From Syntrophomonadaceae bacterium (GTDB lineage Bacteria; Bacillota; Syntrophomonadia; Syntrophomonadales; Syntrophomonadaceae): DNA of 38,593 bases. The stretch is taken from assembly GCA_012729715.1 (NCBI GenBank), contig JAAYCQ010000038.1, positions 1 to 38,593 on the forward strand, read 5' to 3'. Position numbers and translations under genes: made by a program. Below the pieces are notes generated by a model that saw only the letters and a list, made by a program, of their open reading frames with translations, ran no database searches and was not told the DNA's origin. Positions 28,698 through 37,521 of this stretch are shown piece by piece (position 1 is the stretch's first letter; each line of letters starts with the position of its first letter).

Positions 28698-30497
28698 CTA
28701 GTCATCTTCTATATTCATTACACTCATAAAAGCGTCCTTGGGTACTTCTACCCGGCCAATTTGTTTCATTTTCTTTTTACCCTCTTTTTGTTTCTCCAGC
28801 AGTTTTTTCTTACGGGTAATATCACCGCCGTAGCACTTGGCCAGGACATCCTTGCGCATGGCTTTAACGCTCTCCCGGGCAATTATCTTGCTGCCTATGG
28901 CTGCTTGTATAACTACTTCATACATCTGCCGGGGTATGATACGACGTAATTTCTCCACTATGGCCCGGGCCCGATAATAAGCACGGTCATTATGGGCAAT
29001 AAAGCTTAAGGCATCTACTACTTCTCCGTTTAACATTATATCCAGTTTAACTAAATCCGAGGTCTCGTAACCGACAATTTCATAATCCAGGGAAGCATAG
29101 CCACGGGTACGGGATTTTAAGGCATCAAAAAAATCGTATAGTATTTCCGACAAAGGCAGTTTGTAAGTAATCATTACCCGCTGCGAGGTAAGGTACTCCA
29201 TGGTTACGAAGCTGCCCCGTTTTTCCTGGCATAATTCCATAATGGCTCCCACGTATTCGTTAGGAGTCATGATGGAAGCTTTAACGTAAGGCTCCATGAT
29301 CTGCTCGGTTTTCTGGGCCGGTGGCCAGTGGGTAGGATTTTGCACATAAAATTCACTGCCATCAGTCAATAGTATCTTGTAAACTACGCTGGGGGCAGTA
29401 GCCAGCAGGCTGAGATCATACTCTCGTTCCAGCCTCTCCCGGATAATTTCCAGATGCAGCAAACCTAAAAATCCACAACGAAAGCCGAAGCCCAGAGCAT
29501 CAGAGGATTCCGGTTCGTAAAAGAGGGAAGCATCATTCAGTTTCAAACGGTCCAGGGCATCGCGCAATTTCTCAAAATCATTATTCTCCAAAGGATAAAG
29601 CCCGCAATATACCATGGGTTTTACTTCCTGGTAACCGGGCAAAGCCTTGTCTGCAGGCTCGGAAGCCTGGGTTATGGTATCACCTACCCGGGTATCTTTA
29701 ACGTTTTTTATACCCGCCGCCAGGTAACCAACTTCGCCGGCACTTAGTGATTCAACTTCGGTCATATAAGGGGACAGCACTCCGATTTCGGCCACTTCGA
29801 ATTCCTTGCTGCTGGACATCATCCGGATAATGTCACCCTTGCGCAGACTCCCGTTAAACACTCTAATATAGGATATGGCTCCCTTATAGGAATCAAAGTA
29901 GGAATCAAATATCATAGCCTGCAAAGGGCCGCCTTCATCACCCTGAGGAGGTGGTATGCGCTCCACTATGGCTTCCAGCACCTCTTCTATTCCAGTTCCC
30001 AATTTGGCCGATATAGGTAATACCTCTTCATTATCCAGACCCAGTACATTTTCCATCTCCTGTTTAACCAGATCGGGCTGGGCACCGGGGAGGTCAATCT
30101 TATTAACTGCTCCAATAATCGCCAGATTCAAATCCATGGCTAAATAAACGTTGGCCAGGGTTTGAGCCTCTATTCCCTGGGAAGCATCAACCACTAGCAG
30201 AGCACCTTCACAGGAGGCCAGGCTGCGGGATACTTCATAGGTAAAGTCTACATGCCCGGGAGTGTCTATCAGATTCAGGATATACTCTTCTCCATTGCGG
30301 GCCTTATATTTCAGCCTAACCGGCTGCAGTTTTATAGTTATACCCTTTTCCCTTTCCAAATCCATCTTGTCCAGGAACTGCTCGCGCATTTCCCTATCGC
30401 TTAAAGCACCGGTAAATTGCAGCAAGCGATCAGCCAGGGTGGATTTACCATGGTCGATATGGGCTATTATACTGAAGTTTCTAATTTTATCTTGCAA
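28698..30497 (-). CDS. lepA: Elongation factor 4
   Basis: ORF 599 aa; [37 protein letters not shown] start with GGAGG SD. Confidence 0.98.
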   Translation of the reverse strand: MQDKIRNFSIIAHIDHGKSTLADRLLQFTGALSDREMREQFLDKMDLEREKGITIKLQPVRLKYKARNGEEYILNLIDTPGHVDFTYEVSRSLASCEGALLVVDASQGIEAQTLANVYLAMDLNLAIIGAVNKIDLPGAQPDLVKQEMENVLGLDNEEVLPISAKLGTGIEEVLEAIVERIPPPQGDEGGPLQAMIFDSYFDSYKGAISYIRVFNGSLRKGDIIRMMSSSKEFEVAEIGVLSPYMTEVESLSAGEVGYLAAGIKNVKDTRVGDTITQASEPADKALPGYQEVKPMVYCGLYPLENNDFEKLRDALDRLKLNDASLFYEPESSDALGFGFRCGFLGLLHLEIIRERLEREYDLSLLATAPSVVYKILLTDGSEFYVQNPTHWPPAQKTEQIMEPYVKASIMTPNEYVGAIMELCQEKRGSFVTMEYLTSQRVMITYKLPLSEILYDFFDALKSRTRGYASLDYEIVGYETSDLVKLDIMLNGEVVDALSFIAHNDRAYYRARAIVEKLRRIIPRQMYEVVIQAAIGSKIIARESVKAMRKDVLAKCYGGDITRKKKLLEKQKEGKKKMKQIGRVEVPKDAFMSVMNIEDD

Positions 30498-30509
30498 TGT
30501 ATAACCTCC

Positions 30510-30585
30510 GGGTGACAGGGGACGGTTCCTCTGTCACCTAATTTTGCGGGTGACAGGGGACGGTTCCTCTGTCACCTAATTTTGT
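30510..30585. repeat. Tandem pair of 38-nt palindromic repeats directly upstream of lepA SD
   Basis: 2x GGGTGACAGGGGACGGTTCCTCTGTCACCTAATTTTG(C/T); each unit has GGTGACAG/CTGTCACC arms. Confidence 0.85.
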
Positions 30586-30698
30586 ACTAATTGAGAACTT
30601 GATTAATTGTCTAGTGCAAGGAGTAAGGGGTGAGGAAGGACCGCGTGTGCCCTTCAGGGTATCCCCATGATATACAAGATTTCAATGTATTTGTATTG

Positions 30699-30726
30699 AT
30701 TATAGCGATTTTTGTCACGGATTCAA
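30699..30726 (-). promoter_or_regulatory. Candidate sigma-A promoter for lepA
   Basis: Minus strand TTGAAT-N16-TATAAT. Confidence 0.6.
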
Positions 30727-30824
30727 TTATACCTGATTATTTTTTTCACTTCAATTGAAGGGCTGGGTAGGATTTGCGAAAAGATGTTAGCCGGGTCAAC
30801 AGAAGATATAAGCGGGGTACTGAA

Positions 30825-32393
30825 TTAAGCATGGCTGGAAAAACGTTTCCTTATCATATTAAGAACCAGTTCACTTTCTTCCAGTTTAAACAGGTAGATA
30901 ATAACCGCGTAGAATAATGCTCCCAGCATAATACCGGTGCTAACACTTATAAGCAGGTTAAGCTTGAAGGCCAATCCCAGAGTGCCCATAAGATAATTCA
31001 TAGTTTCCCGAACTACTCCATACATTAAGAGGGAAGCCCCGGTTGATATAGTAAAACTAAGTAATATTTTGCTCCCCCCGAGTTTGCCTACCTTAAGTCT
31101 TAATATGCTTAAAAGTAATACCAGGTTCAATATTCCGGCTAACGAATAGGCCAGAGCCAGGCCTTTATGCCCCATAGGTCCGGCAGATAAATTAATAGAA
31201 AGAAATATATTACCGGCAATGGTAATAGCAGCTACAATTACCGGGGTCAGGGTATCCTTTAAGGCATAGAAACTGCGGTTTAATACTTGTATGGAGGAAT
31301 AGGCAAACAGTCCAATACAATAAAAAAACAAGGCTTCATTAGTTGCAGTGGCCATGGTTGGTGTAAATTCGCCCTGCTGGAAGAGTAATTTGATAAGGGG
31401 TTCTCCAATAGCCATAAGCCCCAGAGAAGCAGGAATAGTAACCAGGAAAATGGCTCTTAGGCCCAATGAGCTGCTGCGCTTGAACATATCCAGTTCCCCC
31501 CGGGCAGTAAGGGCGGTCATGGTAGGAAATATGGCGGTGGCGATGGAAACAGCAAAGATACCAATGGGAAGATTCATAATCCTCTGAGCAAGGTTGAGAG
31601 CACTGATGGTTCCTGCCCCCAGGCTAGAAGATAGGTTCTGGGTAACAAACAGGTTTAACTGAACTACTCCCAGACCTGCCAGTACCGGAATCATCAGAAT
31701 CATAATTTGGCGAAAGCCTTTATCCCGGTAGTCAAAGGAAAAGGTGTATTTCATGCCTACTTTACGCAAGGCTGGTATCTGAACGGCAAAATTTAAAACA
31801 GCCCCAATGATTACTCCATAAGAAAAAGCCGCTATCCCCAGGTATTTTACAAAAGCTAAACCAATAAGAATAATACAGAGATTATACACCAGACTACCTA
31901 TTGCCGGGGAAGCAAAGTGATTATAGGAATTTAAAATACCCATGGCAAAACCATTTAGGGCCATGAAAAAGGTTTGGATAAACATTATGTGAGTAAGGGT
32001 TACGGCCAGGTTAATATACTGGGGAGGCAGGCCCGGTGCTAACAAAGTCACCAGGGGACGAGTATAAACATAGGCAAATACGATAAGTACCAGTAAAAAA
32101 ATCAGGGTATAGTTAAAAACTATACTGGCCGATTTCCAGCCTTCGTCTTCACGATTGGTAGCCACACAGGCTGAGAAAACGGGAATAAAAGCTGAACTTA
32201 GTGCTCCGCCGACTAATAACATATATAAAAAATCAGGAATGGAAAATGCCGCCCGGTAAGCATCAGTTATGTAGTTCTGACCAAATATGGTGTACATGGC
32301 CACTTCCCGGCCATATCCCAAGATCCTGGCAATAATAACGGTAACCATTAAGAGTATGGCGGCTTTGGCTACACGCTTTCCGGTATTACTCAA
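30825..32393 (-). CDS. murJ: Lipid II flippase MurJ (MviN)
   Basis: ORF 522 aa; GREVAMYTIFGQNYITDAYRAAFSIPDFLYMLLVGGALSSAFIPVF; multi-TM MviN signature. Confidence 0.95.
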   Translation of the reverse strand: MSNTGKRVAKAAILLMVTVIIARILGYGREVAMYTIFGQNYITDAYRAAFSIPDFLYMLLVGGALSSAFIPVFSACVATNREDEGWKSASIVFNYTLIFLLVLIVFAYVYTRPLVTLLAPGLPPQYINLAVTLTHIMFIQTFFMALNGFAMGILNSYNHFASPAIGSLVYNLCIILIGLAFVKYLGIAAFSYGVIIGAVLNFAVQIPALRKVGMKYTFSFDYRDKGFRQIMILMIPVLAGLGVVQLNLFVTQNLSSSLGAGTISALNLAQRIMNLPIGIFAVSIATAIFPTMTALTARGELDMFKRSSSLGLRAIFLVTIPASLGLMAIGEPLIKLLFQQGEFTPTMATATNEALFFYCIGLFAYSSIQVLNRSFYALKDTLTPVIVAAITIAGNIFLSINLSAGPMGHKGLALAYSLAGILNLVLLLSILRLKVGKLGGSKILLSFTISTGASLLMYGVVRETMNYLMGTLGLAFKLNLLISVSTGIMLGALFYAVIIYLFKLEESELVLNMIRKRFSSHA

Positions 32394-32448
32394 ATTCTCA
32401 ACTCCAGTAGTTAATCTATAAGGTGAATCGCAGAATAATCATGTGTAG

Positions 32449-32470
32449 GGAACGGCCCCTGTGCCGTTCC
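32449..32470. repeat. Palindromic intergenic repeat upstream of murJ
   Basis: GGAACGGC-CCCTGT-GCCGTTCC; 8-bp perfect arms. Confidence 0.65.
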
Positions 32471-32533
32471 GCCATGGGTTAGAAACAAAATATGGGGTTA
32501 ATAAGAAAATAGATTTTTATTTTACGTATGCCC

Positions 32534-32836
32534 TCATTCATAGAGGAAAACGGCATCAAATATAATCCAGATTTTTTTCAGATAGTCTGTTGCATCATAA
32601 AAATAAACCCTGGTTTTATTCCCAACCAACTTAAGGTTGGTACCCAGCCTGTCCAACGAGCAATCATAGCTATTACCCAGAGCATCCACCCTTATGTTCC
32701 CCTGGTTATAGTCCAGGTTAAACACAGCCGCTTGCTCGTCCCGGGTTAAGCTATTAATGCCTTGATTACTGGTATTAAGCCCCATTATTACTAATAAAAT
32801 AAGTCCGCCAAGTATGAGTATTTGATAAAATTTCAT
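32534..32836 (-). CDS. Hypothetical protein, N-terminal TM segment
   Basis: ORF 100 aa abutting spoIIP; YQILILGGLILLVIMGL anchor. Confidence 0.65.
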   Translation of the reverse strand: MKFYQILILGGLILLVIMGLNTSNQGINSLTRDEQAAVFNLDYNQGNIRVDALGNSYDCSLDRLGTNLKLVGNKTRVYFYDATDYLKKIWIIFDAVFLYE

Positions 32837-33877
32837 CTAACTGATTTCCTCCTCTAGAACCTCCAACAATATCTGAGTAAAAAGCTCCCCGGCATATTTG
32901 GCTTCAGTAAAAGAGTTGTAATCGCTGCCAACTTCCAATAACAAGGAGTGGTCAAAAAACTCCTGGTTAAAAGTACCCGGCCTGGTTCTAATTCCCTTAA
33001 TTAATCCCGGGTACATCTTTTCACCCTGCTGATACAGCTTTTCGGCAAAGGCCAGATTATCTTTCCAGTGGGGATGCTCCTTACGTTCATCAGTCCCTAC
33101 TATTATAAGTATACGGGCTGCCTTCTTACCTCTTACATTAATAGTGTCCGCACTTTCTTTTCCGGGTATGCTATCCCGGTGAACATCAAAAAGTGCCAAA
33201 AGCTTTTCTTTAGAATTCAGAATATCCTTAACCGTTTCCCGGGAATTAGTATAGCTTTTATCATAATCCGGATAATCATGGATATTGTCAATAAAATCCG
33301 CCTGTATTCCTGCCGACTGCAGTTGTTCCCTAATCAGGCCGGCCACATCATTTACCAGGCCTTTTTCCCCATCACAGCGGGCTTTGCCGCTATCCGGAAT
33401 ATAAGTTTCGGCACTATGAGTACAATATAGTACTACCTGGTACTCTTCCAGTGCCTGGTAGTATTTTATTTCCACCTTATCTTCTTGCGGTTTAACAGGG
33501 GATTTGATGTCAGCCCAGCTTTTATCGCTTTCCTGTATTCTTATATGTTGCCCCCGGGATGCAGGGAGCTGTAAGTTAGCTACCATAAGGTTTTCCGGCA
33601 TTTCTCGCCTAAAGTCCACCAACCAGCGGTCAGCTGTGGCATTTTGCCCGGCCAGGGCTACACTATTCAAGGCAAAAAGATTAATGGCCGTTTCCGGGCT
33701 AATCCCGATGGCTATTGCAGACAGATCCAAACTGAATTTATCACTTCCGTCTAACCTGTCTTTATTAATACCAGCAAAATCAATCCCTACACCGGCTATT
33801 ATAACAATTAGAAACAGCTGTAGAAAAACAATATTTTTTAGAAAATTAATAAAATTTTGGCCCTGCATCCTGTCCAC
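32837..33877 (-). CDS. spoIIP: Stage II sporulation protein P
   Basis: ORF 346 aa; YCTHSAETYIPDSG, LFDVHRDSIPG, ILIIVGTDERKEHPHWKDNLAFAEKL, LLLEVGSDYNSFTEA. Confidence 0.93.
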   Translation of the reverse strand: MDRMQGQNFINFLKNIVFLQLFLIVIIAGVGIDFAGINKDRLDGSDKFSLDLSAIAIGISPETAINLFALNSVALAGQNATADRWLVDFRREMPENLMVANLQLPASRGQHIRIQESDKSWADIKSPVKPQEDKVEIKYYQALEEYQVVLYCTHSAETYIPDSGKARCDGEKGLVNDVAGLIREQLQSAGIQADFIDNIHDYPDYDKSYTNSRETVKDILNSKEKLLALFDVHRDSIPGKESADTINVRGKKAARILIIVGTDERKEHPHWKDNLAFAEKLYQQGEKMYPGLIKGIRTRPGTFNQEFFDHSLLLEVGSDYNSFTEAKYAGELFTQILLEVLEEEIS

Positions 33878-33941
33878 CTCCCACCTCTTATCTTATTAAG
33901 CTTATGGTGGTAGTGAGATGAATATTCCCTGCGCCTTTTTA

Positions 33942-33970
33942 TTGCATTTTAAATCTGATAATGCTATAGT
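33942..33970 (+). promoter_or_regulatory. Sigma-A promoter of rpsT
   Basis: TTGCAT-N17-TATAGT. Confidence 0.7.
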
Positions 33971-34005
33971 ATTTCTGTTAGCTTTGAATTCGAGGAGGTG
34001 AAAGT

Positions 34006-34272
34006 GTGGCAAAAAGTAAAACTCCGGCCAAGAGAGCCAGAAAAGCTGAAGAAAATCGGCTTAGAAATAAAGCTTATAAGAGCAGGCTGAAAACAGCTAT
34101 CAAAAAGTATGAGTCAGCTCTGCAAGAAGATAATCAGGAAGCTGCCAGGGATAATCTCTTACAAGTAACCTCCCTCATTGATAAAAGCGTAAACAAGGGA
34201 GTATTGCACAAGAATACGGCAGCCCGGCGTAAATCCAGCCTGGTAAAGAAGTTTAATAGTGTAGGTCAGTAA
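34006..34272 (+). CDS. rpsT: 30S ribosomal protein S20
   Basis: ORF 88 aa, GTG start after GAGGAGGTG SD; AKSKTPAKRARKAEENRLRNKAYKSRLKT. Confidence 0.97.
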   Translation: MAKSKTPAKRARKAEENRLRNKAYKSRLKTAIKKYESALQEDNQEAARDNLLQVTSLIDKSVNKGVLHKNTAARRKSSLVKKFNSVGQ

Positions 34273-34277
34273 AAATG

Positions 34278-34306
34278 AACCTGTCTTTGGGCAGGTTTAT
34301 TTTTTA
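34278..34306 (+). terminator. Rho-independent terminator of rpsT
   Basis: AACCTGTC-TTTG-GGCAGGTT followed by TATTTTTTATT; T tract overlaps the convergent holA stop. Confidence 0.85.
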
Positions 34307-35277
34307 TTGCATATTTCAATGAGAAGACCTTCCATAATAGTTTTGTCATTTTGACCGGTACTTTTCAACCTGATATCGGCATCCAGGAATTGTTTAAATA
34401 CATACTGTAATTCATCCCAGGTAAAATTACGGGCCTGATCCAGCATTTTTTTAACCGCAAAATCCTTCATCCCGGTCAGTCGGGATATTTCCTTTATATC
34501 AATCCGCTCTTCCTGATAACACTTAACTTTACCCAGAGAATTAAACTGGCGTACTATCATGAATAATATAAATACTGGGTGTTCTCCCTGTTCCAGTAGT
34601 TGATAAAAAGCCTGAAATGATGCCTTTAAATTTCTGTCTAATAAAGCATTGGTAAGCTTGAAAACCTTGATTTCATCCCTGCCTTCAAGCTGCTCTTCGA
34701 TATCCTTGGCATCAATGGTTTTACCCTCTGATACCAGACAAAGTTTCTCAATCAGGTTATATAGATAATACATATCCTGTCCGCTTTTAACCATCAAACT
34801 AATTCCCGCATTATTAATCTTGCGACCCCGGGCGGTAAATTCGTCCTTAATCCAGTTGGCCAGGTATTGCGGGTTGGCAGGCTTGCATTCAATAACCGTG
34901 GCTTGTTTGTCCAACAGTTTTACCAGAACGTTGCTGGCATTGTGTTCTATCGCAGTTATTAGCAAGGTTTGTCCCGGAGTTTCCCGCTGCAAATAGTCCT
35001 GTAAAACCTTAAGGATTTCCTCGTTGCGGCTACTTTTACGTCCCGATTTGCCCAGCCAGAAAGGCCGTTTTATAATAACCACTCTTTGCAGGGAAAAAAG
35101 GGGACTGAATTCGAGTTCTTCCAATAACCGGGGGGGGCTTAGTTCATCTCCATCCAGATAAAGCAGCTCTACTTCTTCCCCGCTCTCCTCCTGCATAAGG
35201 TAATGTATTTCTTTTATTTTCTGGTCTATCAGGAAAGCTTCAGTTCCCCAGATGAAATAGGTGTTATTACCAGCCAT
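34297..35277 (-). CDS. holA: DNA polymerase III subunit delta
   Basis: ORF 326 aa; YFIWGTEAFLIDQKIKEI, RVVIIKRPFW, clamp-loader delta organisation. Confidence 0.93.
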   Translation of the reverse strand: MAGNNTYFIWGTEAFLIDQKIKEIHYLMQEESGEEVELLYLDGDELSPPRLLEELEFSPLFSLQRVVIIKRPFWLGKSGRKSSRNEEILKVLQDYLQRETPGQTLLITAIEHNASNVLVKLLDKQATVIECKPANPQYLANWIKDEFTARGRKINNAGISLMVKSGQDMYYLYNLIEKLCLVSEGKTIDAKDIEEQLEGRDEIKVFKLTNALLDRNLKASFQAFYQLLEQGEHPVFILFMIVRQFNSLGKVKCYQEERIDIKEISRLTGMKDFAVKKMLDQARNFTWDELQYVFKQFLDADIRLKSTGQNDKTIMEGLLIEICNKK

Positions 35278-35374
35278 ATACTTACTCCTTATCCCTAACC
35301 CCTTAAGCCTTACTACATTTATGGATATAATAACATATTTACAGTAGGCAGATTAATTAGCTGTTTAAAACACT

Positions 35375-36772
35375 TTACCATTTGAGCCAGGCCAGTAGCC
35401 TGCGAAAGCTATATCCCCCATTAAAAAGCATGAGCACTAATGGTCTTTTTTTGATCTGCAGCTCCCGCCATAACCTGATGAAAAATACCAGAGCCAGTAG
35501 AGCTGATAATAACTCGGAGGCTGAAAAAGCCAGCCATACTCCCTGGATATTATAATAGCGGGGCAGGATAATTATAAGGGGAAGGAAGAACCCCACCTGG
35601 CGTAATAGTGATAAATACATAGCAGTAGTTCCTTTACCCAGTGCCTGCAAAACAGAATAAAGGATAATTATTGGTCCCATCAAAGGTAAAACCAGAGTTG
35701 CCAGACGCAGGCAGCTTATACCCATTATCAGCAGGGCGGGGTCATTAGAAAAGAACTGCATTACCCACAGCGGATAATGTTGAATAATAAACCAACCCCA
35801 GCCAATTAATAATAAAGATAGAACTGATGCTTTAACCAGGGTTTCTTTTACCCGATCATTTTTTCCCGCACCGTAGGCAAAACCAGCCATCGGTGTCGCT
35901 CCCTGGGATAGCCCGTAAACCGGCATGTATATGATGGAGCGAATATGCATAAATATCCCCAGGACTGCCAGTGCCGTACAGCTATAGGCTACCAGCACCC
36001 GATTCAGAAAGGCCATGATAAAAACGCTGCATATTTCCATAACCATGGTGGGAAGGGCCACCTGGTAAACTCCTAATAATACCTTCATACTGGGGCGAAA
36101 ATGCCTTATGGCCCAGCTCAAGTAAAGCCGTTTCTTAACTACTACCAGCACAATTAGGATAGAGGTTAACAACTGGGCCAGGACGGTGGCAATGGCTGCT
36201 CCTTTAAGCCCCATTCCTGGTACAGGCCCCAGGCCAAAAATAAAAAGCGGGTCAAAGGCAACATTAAGAGCTGCACCGGATAAAGCTACCATCATAGGCA
36301 GAAAAGTATTTCCTTCTCCCTGGATGATACTGCTTAACACAATAGGGATAAAGGTAAAGATACAACCTACCAGAATAATACCAAGGTATTCTTTACAAAG
36401 TAAAAAAGTCTCCTGATTAGAACCGAAAAGCAACAACAATTGGTCCAGGTACTGCCCGCCAAGTAGCAGAAATAGTAAACCATAGATGATTCCGATAAAT
36501 AATCCATGCCAGGCAACATTATCGGCAAATTTAATATCACCCTGGCCCAATGTTCGGGAAATAAGAGAGGTAAGACCCACACCGGTAGCTGAGGCTAAAG
36601 AGGTTATTAAGACTTGTATGGGAATGGTTAAAGTAATAGCTGCCAGAGCTTGTGCCCCCAGACGAGCTATAAAGAAGGTATCAACCAGGCTGAACAGGGA
36701 GTAGGAAAACATGCCCACCATGGCGGGGAAGGACAATTTTAGCAGTAACCGACCTACACTTTTGTTTAGCAT
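35375..36772 (-). CDS. MATE family efflux transporter
   Basis: ORF 465 aa, ~12 TM; LLKLSFPAMVGMFSYSLFSLVDTFFIARLGAQALAAITLTIP. Confidence 0.93.
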   Translation of the reverse strand: MLNKSVGRLLLKLSFPAMVGMFSYSLFSLVDTFFIARLGAQALAAITLTIPIQVLITSLASATGVGLTSLISRTLGQGDIKFADNVAWHGLFIGIIYGLLFLLLGGQYLDQLLLLFGSNQETFLLCKEYLGIILVGCIFTFIPIVLSSIIQGEGNTFLPMMVALSGAALNVAFDPLFIFGLGPVPGMGLKGAAIATVLAQLLTSILIVLVVVKKRLYLSWAIRHFRPSMKVLLGVYQVALPTMVMEICSVFIMAFLNRVLVAYSCTALAVLGIFMHIRSIIYMPVYGLSQGATPMAGFAYGAGKNDRVKETLVKASVLSLLLIGWGWFIIQHYPLWVMQFFSNDPALLIMGISCLRLATLVLPLMGPIIILYSVLQALGKGTTAMYLSLLRQVGFFLPLIIILPRYYNIQGVWLAFSASELLSALLALVFFIRLWRELQIKKRPLVLMLFNGGYSFRRLLAWLKW

Positions 36773-36837
36773 ATAATCATTTCTTATTCTATCGCCTCCC
36801 CACCTTTAATTAGGAAAATTATTTGGGGCGCAGCAAA

Positions 36838-36860
36838 ATCCCGGGAACTATGCCCGGGAT
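36838..36860 (-). terminator. Terminator-like hairpin downstream of the DUF4282-like gene
   Basis: ATCCCGGG-7 nt-CCCGGGAT, 8-bp perfect stem; short T run. Confidence 0.5.
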
Positions 36861-36871
36861 TGGCCAAATAA

Positions 36872-37207
36872 TTATTCGGTAACATCGCCCACCGAACTTG
36901 TAATGTCCGGAGGAGTTGAATACAAGTCAGGATTACTGGTACTATAACTGGGAACATTGGGCAAACCATTTTCAATTTGTTTCAAGGACTGGAATATTTT
37001 AAATATAACTATTATGATCTCGCAATAAAGCCTTACCACCAGAGGTCCTAGTAAAATACAGAGCAAGCCACCAACTCCGCTGTCGTTGAAGGCCATCGCT
37101 ATACCACCGATAACACAAGCAATTACCCCAACCCAGAAAATAATTTTTATAATGATTGGAGTGATCATGGTATCGAAACTACTAACCTCTTTTAACCATT
37201 CTCCCAA
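36872..37207 (-). CDS. DUF4282-like small membrane protein
   Basis: ORF 111 aa; two TM helices and LVVRLYCEIIIVIFKIFQSLKQIE. Confidence 0.65.
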   Translation of the reverse strand: MGEWLKEVSSFDTMITPIIIKIIFWVGVIACVIGGIAMAFNDSGVGGLLCILLGPLVVRLYCEIIIVIFKIFQSLKQIENGLPNVPSYSTSNPDLYSTPPDITSSVGDVTE

Positions 37208-37521
37208 AGTATCACCTCCTTAAAATATATAGGAATGTGCAATTCCATAATTTATATGTCATAATAGCAAGGAATTCGACTATAATCTGGCAATGCATCC
37301 CCTTTTTGATACTATGCTCTGATAATTTTTCTTATTCCGATATATATTAATGAGGAAATAGACATGACAAAGTTGTCGTGAAAAAAATTCGAATTTAGAA
37401 CCTGATCAATTGTTTAGAGTGAGGGGTTAGGGGTTAGTGGTAATGATTATAGGGGTAGTCGGTATTAATAACGCATATAAAATCTGTATCAAAATAGTGT
37501 TCCAGAAAGGAAATCAGTAAT

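Noticed and set aside
30510-30585. Possible minimal CRISPR array (two near-identical palindromic units)
   Set aside because: Units are directly contiguous 38-mers without spacers, only two copies, and no cas genes; better explained as a palindromic intergenic repeat.
17777-37503. Shared 14-mer ATCAAAATAGTGTT near 17778 and near 37489
   Set aside because: A few random 14-mer coincidences are expected in a 38-kb window and the flanks do not align.
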